Below, piece after piece: positions 8,160-13,894 of a DNA stretch of 13,894 nt; position 1 is the stretch's first letter, and each line of letters starts with the position of its first letter. The translations under genes and the position numbers were made by a program. The notes beneath the pieces were generated by a model. It saw only the letters and a list, made by a program, of their open reading frames with translations, had not been told where the DNA came from and searched no databases. The stretch is from the NCBI GenBank assembly GCA_045578305.1, contig JAZNKA010000057.1, forward strand, positions 1-13,894, read 5' to 3'. Source of the stretch: SIG440 sp045578305. Its GTDB lineage: Bacteria > Bacillota > Clostridia > Monoglobales > Monoglobaceae.

Positions 8160-8188
8160 TTGACTTAAACTGAAAAATATAGTACAAT
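8160..8188 (+). promoter_or_regulatory. Sigma-A type promoter of the B12-controlled unit
   Basis: TTGACT (8160-8165) and TACAAT (8183-8188) are separated by exactly 17 nt, each one base off the consensus hexamers. Transcription would begin near 8195, just ahead of the riboswitch aptamer. The -35 box starts only four bases after the T-run of the preceding terminator, so the new unit is tightly abutted to the old one. Confidence 0.85.
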
Positions 8189-8215
8189 TTGTATGTAAAA
8201 TTTAATAAATTCACA

Positions 8216-8423
8216 CAAAGTGTCGGTTGTGCCGAAAAAGGAGTTTTGCCAGGGTATAATCGGTGGAAAGGGAATGGGGTGCGAATCCTCAGCGATAACT
8301 GTCGGTGTGTGCATCGAATGTTTTTGTGTTCGTCGGCGAAAGCCGGTCATTGGGAAACCGAGAAGGCAGAATGCAAAAATGCGGACTTTGGTCTATATGG
8401 TGCGAGTCACAAGACCTGCTTTG
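8216..8423 (+). ncRNA. Cobalamin riboswitch aptamer
   Basis: Several conserved blocks of the adenosylcobalamin riboswitch appear in order: AAAGGGAA (8267-8274), the GGTG...AATCC element (8278-8288), GCC...TGGGAAACCGAGAAGGC (8342-8367), and the B12 box AGTCACAAGACCTGC (8405-8419). The B12 box matches the classical consensus (AGYCMGGAGACCKGC) at 13 of 15 positions. A short closing stem P1 can form between CAAAG (8216-8220) and CTTTG (8419-8423). The family senses intracellular B12 and usually turns genes off when the vitamin is plentiful. No protein gene is needed to explain 8107-8619: terminator, promoter, aptamer and expression platform fill the gap. Confidence 0.94.
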
Positions 8424-8464
8424 ATGTTATCTTGCAAGTGCTTCAAAAGCATAGAGATAGCGTT

Positions 8465-8563
8465 TTCGGTTGCGATTCAACCGAATTGTGATTCATCACA
8501 GAAAAACTCAGCTGTGGTAATTTTTTGAAAGAAAAATTGCCGCAGTTTTTTTGTTTTCTGCGG
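8465..8563 (+). promoter_or_regulatory. Riboswitch expression platform with competing hairpins
   Basis: A hairpin TTCGGTTG/CAACCGAA (8465-8485) follows the aptamer. ATCACAG (8495-8501) can pair with CTGTGGT (8512-8518), the 5' arm of the terminator, or be held by TGTGA (8487-8491). CCGCAG (8540-8545), the 3' arm of the terminator, can pair instead with CTGCGG (8558-8563). These exclusive pairings are what a terminator/antiterminator switch needs. How they connect to the ligand-bound aptamer was not resolved by eye. Confidence 0.7.
8510..8557 (+). terminator. Riboswitch-controlled intrinsic terminator
   Basis: CTGTGGTAATTTTT (8512-8525) pairs with AAAAATTGCCGCAG (8532-8545): 14 pairs including two G-U, loop TGAAAG. 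Seven T residues follow (8546-8552), then GTTTT. It lies between the aptamer and the first gene, the expected place for B12-dependent premature termination. Confidence 0.88.
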
Positions 8564-8574
8564 TGCGGAGGTGA

Positions 8575-8604
8575 ATGACAAATAAAAAGCAAAGCAGAAA
8601 ATAA
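8575..8604 (+). CDS. Possible 9-codon leader ORF before the SLH protein gene
   Basis: ATG at 8575 directly follows GGAGGTGA (8567-8574), a perfect 8-base match to the 16S anti-Shine-Dalgarno, and the frame encodes MTNKKQSRK before TAA. The spacing from GGAGG to the ATG is only 3 nt, shorter than ideal, so translation is uncertain. The main gene has its own GGAGG 5 nt after the stop codon. It could be a leader peptide, a ribosome standby site, or chance. Confidence 0.3.
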   Translation: MTNKKQSRK

Positions 8605-8619
8605 AAATGGAGGAAAAAA

Positions 8620-11013
8620 ATGAAAAAAGTAATATCTTTAATTTTAAGTATAGTGATGTTAAGTTCACTCTGCATTACAACTGTCGCAACGGAGAATGAG
8701 AGCAACGAGATTACAGTGTATTTAACAATCAGTAAATATGGCGAAATAGTACTTGATAAGAACAATATTCCTGTCGCTATGACACCGATTATGCTTTCAG
8801 GCAAGGATGGATATATTCTTGATGATGCTTTCTGTGCAGCACATAATGTTTTGTGCGAGACAGGGACATCCGGTTATGAAACTGCAATGGGAGATTATGG
8901 TCTCTATGTTTCAAAGTTTTGGGAAGATACAAGCGAGAACTTTACATATCAGGTAAATTTTGGCGAAGAAGATGTGTGGGGGCCGACTCACGAAATTGAG
9001 AACGGAGACTGTATTGAATTTTGTATAAACAAAAGCTTTTATCCTGATACCGAGCTTTACACCAGATTTGATAAAAGCACAGTAAGCATCAACCCTAATG
9101 AAACAGTTGATATTGTGTTGTTGCAAGGGGAATATACGGCAGATGGCTTGTCGTTTTCTGCCTGTGCAGATGCAGTGATAACAATAAATGGTGTGCAAAC
9201 TGAAAATGTGACGGACGCAGATGGCAAAGTATCGATTTGTTTTGCTGAGAGCGGCGATTGTATCATTTCTGCAGCAAAGACAAAAGTTGTTAACGAGGAG
9301 ACAGTTACTGCAATTGCGGCACCAGTTTGTGTGGTTGAAGTAAAAAATATTGAAACTCCGTCAATAGATATCCCTGAAGACCCTTCTATAGATGAGCCGG
9401 AAGATGAGTTGACTGATGCAGATGCTGAAGAGCAAATTCATAATATAGTTGAGAAATATCTTGATGATAGCCTTGTGAATGATGGAAATATGTGCTGGTT
9501 TGTGGCTGATTTTGCTGATTATTTAAAAGTATATCCCGAAAGTCAGTATGTTTTAACCAACAGTCAAAAGCAAAAATGTGTGGATAAAATAATTGAATTA
9601 GCTGATGAAGCTTCAACGCAAGGTGACCTTTCAAAAGCGATTATTGCTCTCAGGGCAATGGGATATGATGCAAAAAATACCTACAGAAAAAATGGTACAG
9701 CTTTTGATATTGTGACAAAACTTAATTCACTTATTACAGAAGAATCAGTTTTGGCGCCTTATTATGAATATACACTTCCTTATGTATTGATTGCACTTGC
9801 TCAAGGCGAGAAGTATGCGACACCGGAAACAATAGATTTTCTTATAAGCACAGCTGAGTCAAAAAAAGCATCCTGGCAAGATACAACCTGGGGTATTGAC
9901 GGTGCAGCTCCTATGCTTCGTGCTCTTGCCCCTTATTGCAGTACAGATGAGACAGCCAAGGCTCTTGTTGACGAGACGGCGGAATTGATAAAGGCTTTTC
10001 AGGGAACTGACGGCTCGATGGGCAATGCCGCTTCAACAGGACTTGCTATGATGGGGCTTTCGGCCGTTGGAACAAATCCCGAAATGATTGTGAAGGACGG
10101 GAAAAGCTTGATAGACGGACTTATGAGTCAGAGCAACGAAACTTTTGACGGATTTTTGCCTGCTGAGAATTCGTTTTCGACAGAACAGGGACTAAGAGGA
10201 CTTATTTCGTGGAAATTGAGCACTTTGGGCGAAATTACTTATGACTTTAAAGAAAATCCACAAAACGAAGCAAGAGCAACTTTAGAGATTGTTGAAAACT
10301 ATACTCCTTCCGGTAGCGGAGGCTCGTCAAGCGGAAAGGATGAAAAGAAAGAAACAGAAGAGACAAAAGCGCCTGAGATTATTGAAGAAAAACCACAAGG
10401 ATTGAGTGGAAAGAATGAAGATATAAAAATTTTGCCAATAATTTTTGAAGAAAAAACTTTTGAGGATATACAAGGGAAAGACGCTCAAAAAGCCATCGAG
10501 CAGCTTGCAGTTAGGGGCGTTATAAATGGCAAAAGTGAAAAAAACTATTGCCCTGAGGAAACAATGACCAGGGCAGAATTTTCGACCATTGTGGTAAGAG
10601 CATTGGGCATACCAAAAAAAGACGGCAAGCCTTTTAAAGATGTGGCTGACAATGATTGGTTTAATGTATATGTAAATACCGCTTACAGTTATGGCATAGT
10701 AAATGGCGTATCTGAAACCGAGTTTAACCCGGATGGAGAAATTACGCGTGAAGAGGCGGCAACGATGGTTTTGAGAGCAGCAAAGCTTTGCGGAATGAGG
10801 GTAGACTTGGGTGAAACAGAGGTGCGAAACAGTCTTGCAGAATTTTCGGACTATATAAAAGCATCGGATTGGGCGATGACAGGACTTGCATTTTGTTATA
10901 ATGAGGCAATCCTTGACAAAAGTGTTATCGAAGTAAAACCAAATGCTAAGATAACAAGGGCAGAAGTAGCTCAAATGCTTTACAATATGCTTGACAGGGC
11001 GAAATTGATATGA
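8620..11013 (+). CDS. Secreted SLH-anchored protein with transcobalamin-like and alpha/alpha-toroid domains
   Basis: Encodes 797 residues; GGAGG at 8609-8613 lies 6 nt before the ATG. Signal peptide: residues 1 to about 23 (KK, hydrophobic core, TTVA). Residues about 30-150 resemble the DUF4430/transcobalamin-like region of Firmicute surface proteins (TVYLTISKYGEIV, MGDYGLYVSKFW, FTYQVNFG). About 150-245 is Ig-like (VTDADGKVSICF), followed by an acidic Pro linker. Residues about 271-540 look like a helical prenyltransferase/terpene-cyclase-type toroid (APMLRALAPY, STGLAMMGLSAVGTNP, FSTEQGLRGLISWKL). A Gly/Ser then Glu/Lys linker leads to three SLH domains starting near 614, 672 and 742 (TRAE, TREE, TRAE), which bind wall polysaccharide. 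Position behind the B12 riboswitch suggests corrinoid capture at the cell surface. No enzyme active site was identified. It has 14 Cys outside the signal peptide, unusual for an exported Firmicute protein. Confidence 0.9.
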   Translation: MKKVISLILSIVMLSSLCITTVATENESNEITVYLTISKYGEIVLDKNNIPVAMTPIMLSGKDGYILDDAFCAAHNVLCETGTSGYETAMGDYGLYVSKFWEDTSENFTYQVNFGEEDVWGPTHEIENGDCIEFCINKSFYPDTELYTRFDKSTVSINPNETVDIVLLQGEYTADGLSFSACADAVITINGVQTENVTDADGKVSICFAESGDCIISAAKTKVVNEETVTAIAAPVCVVEVKNIETPSIDIPEDPSIDEPEDELTDADAEEQIHNIVEKYLDDSLVNDGNMCWFVADFADYLKVYPESQYVLTNSQKQKCVDKIIELADEASTQGDLSKAIIALRAMGYDAKNTYRKNGTAFDIVTKLNSLITEESVLAPYYEYTLPYVLIALAQGEKYATPETIDFLISTAESKKASWQDTTWGIDGAAPMLRALAPYCSTDETAKALVDETAELIKAFQGTDGSMGNAASTGLAMMGLSAVGTNPEMIVKDGKSLIDGLMSQSNETFDGFLPAENSFSTEQGLRGLISWKLSTLGEITYDFKENPQNEARATLEIVENYTPSGSGGSSSGKDEKKETEETKAPEIIEEKPQGLSGKNEDIKILPIIFEEKTFEDIQGKDAQKAIEQLAVRGVINGKSEKNYCPEETMTRAEFSTIVVRALGIPKKDGKPFKDVADNDWFNVYVNTAYSYGIVNGVSETEFNPDGEITREEAATMVLRAAKLCGMRVDLGETEVRNSLAEFSDYIKASDWAMTGLAFCYNEAILDKSVIEVKPNAKITRAEVAQMLYNMLDRAKLI

Positions 11014-11708
11014 AAAAACTAAAAAACAATAAAATATTAACCATCTTTTTAATCGTATTGATTGCTGTCATATGTGCCTCTTGCAACAAGACAGATATAC
11101 TGAAAAACAACGAAAACGAGATGGTTTTGGGTGTGACAGAAGAGGTGGCAGAAAAAGGTCTGTCATCCCTTACCAATGAAACAGAGGAGAAGTCAAATCC
11201 GCAAAAAAGAGAGGATTTGAAAGAACAAATATCCAATGTCAAGGGATTAGAAGAAACAAAGAAAGAAAAGAAAATGGATGCGGTCTCGTTAGATGATTCA
11301 GACGATACAGAAAGCATACTTTATTGTACTTTGTCAGTAAGGTGCGATAATATTTTTGATAGTATTTCCGAGCTTGCCAAAGAAAAATTTGCAATTTTGC
11401 CGGCTGATGGTGTAATATTCCCCGAGACAAAAGTGGTATTTTATGACGGAGAAAGTGTTTTTAATGTTCTTGCAAGAGAACTGAAGAAAAACAAGATACA
11501 TATTGATTTTGAGAACACGCCGATGTATAATACAGTGTATATCAAAGGAATTTCAAATTTGTATGAACATGATTGCGGACAACTTTCGGGGTGGATATAC
11601 AGAGTGAATGGAAAAGTCCCGGGATATGGATGTTCGCAATATATATTGAAGCCCGGAGACAAGGTTGAATTTGTGTATACCTGTGATTTGGGCAACGATA
11701 TTCATTAG
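11010..11708 (+). CDS. DUF4430 (transcobalamin C-terminal-like) lipoprotein
   Basis: Encodes 232 residues and overlaps the previous gene by ATGA, so translation is probably coupled. A basic start and hydrophobic stretch end in CASC with the likely lipidated Cys25; Cys at -3 is a weak lipobox. Residues 26 to about 103 form a charged Glu/Lys linker. Residues about 104-229 are a DUF4430 domain: DGESVFNVLARELKK, YIKGISNLYEHDCGQLSGW, IYRVNGKVPGYGCSQY, LKPGDKVEFVYTCDLGNDI. DUF4430 (PF14478) is related to the small beta-domain that covers B12 in transcobalamin and intrinsic factor. Inference: a membrane-tethered corrinoid-binding protein handing ligand to the ECF transporter. Five Cys lie in the domain itself. 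Confidence 0.9.
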   Translation: MKKLKNNKILTIFLIVLIAVICASCNKTDILKNNENEMVLGVTEEVAEKGLSSLTNETEEKSNPQKREDLKEQISNVKGLEETKKEKKMDAVSLDDSDDTESILYCTLSVRCDNIFDSISELAKEKFAILPADGVIFPETKVVFYDGESVFNVLARELKKNKIHIDFENTPMYNTVYIKGISNLYEHDCGQLSGWIYRVNGKVPGYGCSQYILKPGDKVEFVYTCDLGNDIH

Positions 11709-11735
11709 ATTTGCTGAAAAGGGGGGAATGACAAT

Positions 11736-12623
11736 ATGAACGAATTTAAAACATATCATCCGATTGTGAACTTTACATATTTTGTATTTGTAATCGGGTT
11801 TGGTTGCTTTTTGATGCATCCGGTGTGTCTTGTCATTTCTCTTGTTTGTGGTTTTGCATACTCTGTGATGCTGAAAGGCAAAAAAGCAATCAAGGCAAAT
11901 TTGATATACATGCTTCCGATGTTGATTTTAACGGCTCTTATAAACCCCGTCTTTAATCATGAGGGTGTTACAATCCTTATGTATCTGCCAAGTGGTAATC
12001 CGGTTACATCAGAGTCAATTGTTTACGGACTTTGTGCGGCAACAATGATTGCGTCTGTTATATGCCATTTTTCTTGCTATAACGAGGTTATGACTAGCGA
12101 TAAATTTATCTATCTGTTTGGTAAAATTATTCCGGCATTGTCGCTTATACTTTCGATGACGCTTCGGTTTGTGCCAAAGTTTGCTGCCCAGCTTAAAGTG
12201 GTGTCAAATGCCCAACGATGTATGGGTAGGGATGTTTCAAAAGGGAATGTTATAAAGCGTGCAAAGAATGGACTTAATATTTTGTCAATTATGACAACAT
12301 GGTCTTTGGAAAATGCAATCGAAACGGCAGACAGTATGAAGTCCCGTGGCTATGGAACTTCTGGACGAACGGCATTTTCGATATTTAAATTTGATAAACG
12401 AGATAAAAAGGCACTTGTTTGCATTCTGATTTTTGGAATATATACATTTGCAGGGAATTTAGTGGGTGGGATGTATTTTCAGTTTTTTCCGTCAATACAG
12501 TCGGCAGAGATTTCTCTTTGGGGCATAAGCGTATTTGCTTCGTATTTGTTTCTTTGCATATACCCCATCACAATTGAAATTTGGGAGGTGAGAAAATGGA
12601 AAGCATTAGAACAGAAAATCTGA
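11736..12623 (+). CDS. ecfT: ECF transporter transmembrane (T) component
   Basis: Encodes 295 residues, mostly hydrophobic helices, of the CbiQ/EcfT family. This is the scaffold joining ATPases to the substrate-binding S component in energy-coupling-factor importers. The C-terminal coupling region has ENAIETADSMKSRGYG with Arg204, the conserved second coupling-helix motif. The first one reads AQRCMGRDVSKGN and lacks the usual Ala-Arg-Gly. A G-run at 11721-11726 lies 9 nt before the ATG. It follows the lipoprotein gene by 27 nt and shares 28 nt with the ATPase gene. EcfT does not set substrate identity; the B12 riboswitch upstream points to a corrinoid, a B12 precursor or cobalt. CbiQ of a cobalt transporter is the main alternative. 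Confidence 0.93.
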   Translation: MNEFKTYHPIVNFTYFVFVIGFGCFLMHPVCLVISLVCGFAYSVMLKGKKAIKANLIYMLPMLILTALINPVFNHEGVTILMYLPSGNPVTSESIVYGLCAATMIASVICHFSCYNEVMTSDKFIYLFGKIIPALSLILSMTLRFVPKFAAQLKVVSNAQRCMGRDVSKGNVIKRAKNGLNILSIMTTWSLENAIETADSMKSRGYGTSGRTAFSIFKFDKRDKKALVCILIFGIYTFAGNLVGGMYFQFFPSIQSAEISLWGISVFASYLFLCIYPITIEIWEVRKWKALEQKI

Positions 12624-13894
12624 GTTTTGCATATCCGGGCAGAGCGGACAATACACTTGAAAATATAAATCTCACTGTTAACCAAGGCGAGTTTGTTCTT
12701 GTTTGCGGCAAGTCGGGATGCGGAAAAACCACGCTTTTAAGGCTTTTAAAATCTTCACTGGCTCCTTTTGGGAAGATAAGTGGAAACATATATTTTGATG
12801 GCAATCCACTTGCGGATTGCGATAACAAAAAGCAGGCGGCAGGCATCGGTTTTGTAATGCAAAATCCCGATAATCAGATTGTTACGGACAAGGTATGGCA
12901 CGAGCTTGCCTTTGGGCTCGAGAGCATTGGATACAAAACACCTGAAATCAGGGCAAGAGTATCCGAAATGGCATCATTTTTTGGTATACAAAACTGGTTT
13001 TACAAAAAAACGACCGAGCTTTCGGGCGGACAAAAACAGCTGTTAAATCTTGCTTCGGTTATGGTTATGCAACCCTCGGTTTTGATACTTGACGAACCGA
13101 CAAGTCAGCTTGACCCGATTGCAGCACAGGGATTTTTGCAAACAGTTAAAAAAATCAACCGTGAACTTGGTACTACCATAATTATTACCGAGCATCGTTT
13201 GGAAGATGTTTTTCCAATGGCGGACAGAGTTATAGTTTTGGATGATGGCCAAATTATTGCAGATGAATCACCAACTGAAGTTGGGAAGATTTTGGAATCT
13301 ACAAATCACGATATGTATAAAGCACTTCCAACGCCAATGAGAGTTTATGCAAGAATCCCAAATTCTCTGCCTTGTCCCTTGACCGTAAGAGAGGGCAGAT
13401 GTTGGCTTGAAGAATATTCAAAAGAAAATACTTTGAATCCTGATGCAATTCCTGAAGATGTTCTGAATGACAATAAAGATACTGTTGTTGAAATTAGAGA
13501 TGCTTGGTTCAGGTACGAAAAGAATTTGCCCGATGTTGTAAAGGGCTTTAATCTGACTGTAAGCAAAGGTGAACTGTTTGCAATGGTTGGCGGTAATGGA
13601 GCAGGAAAGACGACGGTCCTTTCGCTTGTTTCGGGACTTAACACACCATATAGAGGTGATGTGCTTTTAAAAGGACAAAGTATTTCTGAAATTAAAAATT
13701 TATATAACGGACTTTTGGGTGTTCTTCCCCAAAATCCGCAGAGTGTGTTTGTCAAAAAGACAGTTTATCTTGATTTGATGGAGATTCTGAACGAAAGAAA
13801 GCTTGCAAAGGAAGAAAAAGAACAAAAGATACAAAATATTGCAGGCTTGTGCCGGATTGAAAATCTTTTAGATACACATCCGTATGATTTGTCG
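12596..13894 (+). CDS. Fused two-domain ECF ATPase (EcfA), C-terminus cut by window end
   Basis: The frame opens at ATG 12596 inside ecfT, after GGAGG (12584-12588, spacing 7), and stays open for 433 codons to the last base. Domain 1: FAYPG A-loop region, Walker A GKSGCGKTT (38-46), Q-loop QNPDNQ, signature LSGGQ (142-146), Walker B LILDEP with D166/E167, and H-loop H200. A linker follows (about 225-300), then domain 2 with FRYEKN, Walker A GGNGAGKTT (332-340) and Q-loop QNPQSVF. The sequence ends at HPYDLS, just where the second signature should begin. Two non-identical ATPases in one chain replace separate EcfA1/EcfA2, as in YkoD-like proteins. It powers import with EcfT and an S component not seen here. 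Confidence 0.95.
   Translation, partial: MESIRTENLSFAYPGRADNTLENINLTVNQGEFVLVCGKSGCGKTTLLRLLKSSLAPFGKISGNIYFDGNPLADCDNKKQAAGIGFVMQNPDNQIVTDKVWHELAFGLESIGYKTPEIRARVSEMASFFGIQNWFYKKTTELSGGQKQLLNLASVMVMQPSVLILDEPTSQLDPIAAQGFLQTVKKINRELGTTIIITEHRLEDVFPMADRVIVLDDGQIIADESPTEVGKILESTNHDMYKALPTPMRVYARIPNSLPCPLTVREGRCWLEEYSKENTLNPDAIPEDVLNDNKDTVVEIRDAWFRYEKNLPDVVKGFNLTVSKGELFAMVGGNGAGKTTVLSLVSGLNTPYRGDVLLKGQSISEIKNLYNGLLGVLPQNPQSVFVKKTVYLDLMEILNERKLAKEEKEQKIQNIAGLCRIENLLDTHPYDLS

Noticed and set aside
8189..8528. Two overlapping + strand frames of about 100 codons in the gap before the SLH protein gene
   Set aside because: They lie on the cobalamin riboswitch aptamer and its platform, have no ribosome binding site, and their Cys- and Arg-rich translations look like translated structured RNA.
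10327..10974. A 215-codon minus-strand frame opposite the SLH domains
   Set aside because: It lies wholly inside a well-supported SLH-domain gene, has an implausible Cys/Phe/Tyr-rich composition, and matches no family I know.
1..13894. CRISPR array, tRNA, rRNA or insertion sequence
   Set aside because: No regularly spaced repeats, no recognisable tRNA or rRNA segment and no transposase-like frame were seen on either strand.

Overview
The window reads as chromosomal DNA from a spore-forming, S-layer-bearing Firmicute, most likely class Clostridia. The evidence is AT-rich codon use, strong GGAGG-type ribosome binding sites, a GerW/YtfJ sporulation gene, an SLH-domain surface protein, an ECF-type transporter, and a DNA polymerase I whose proofreading domain has lost its first metal-binding motif. 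I cannot name the species. All genes lie on the + strand.

Left part (1-8157), housekeeping block: the tail of a site-2 (M50) protease, scpA, scpB, a DUF2953 membrane protein, gerW/ytfJ, polA, coaE, a membrane-anchored lytic transglycosylase, and an M18 aminopeptidase. Spacing is tight (mostly 1-30 nt), except for about 107 nt holding a hairpin before polA. The block covers chromosome segregation, spore biology, DNA repair, CoA synthesis and wall/peptide turnover. It closes with a very strong intrinsic terminator built on a 36-bp perfect palindrome.

Right part (8160-13894), a vitamin B12-controlled transcription unit: a near-consensus sigma-A promoter starts right after the terminator. It is followed by a cobalamin riboswitch aptamer and an expression platform with a 14-bp intrinsic terminator and competing hairpins. 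Four reading frames follow. They are a 797-aa secreted protein (N-terminal transcobalamin/DUF4430-like and Ig-like region, alpha/alpha-toroid, three SLH domains), a DUF4430 lipoprotein overlapping it by 4 nt, EcfT, and a fused two-domain EcfA ATPase cut by the window edge. The ATPase starts inside ecfT and runs off the end without a stop.

Main interpretation (inference): this is a surface corrinoid-capture and uptake system. Mammalian intrinsic factor and transcobalamin hold B12 between an alpha/alpha-barrel and a small beta-domain. Here the same two fold types are encoded side by side in a Gram-positive bacterium, one on an SLH-anchored wall protein and one on a membrane lipoprotein, under a B12 riboswitch and next to an ECF energising module. 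The substrate-binding S component is not in the window and would be expected downstream. Corrinoid binding is not shown by the sequence itself.
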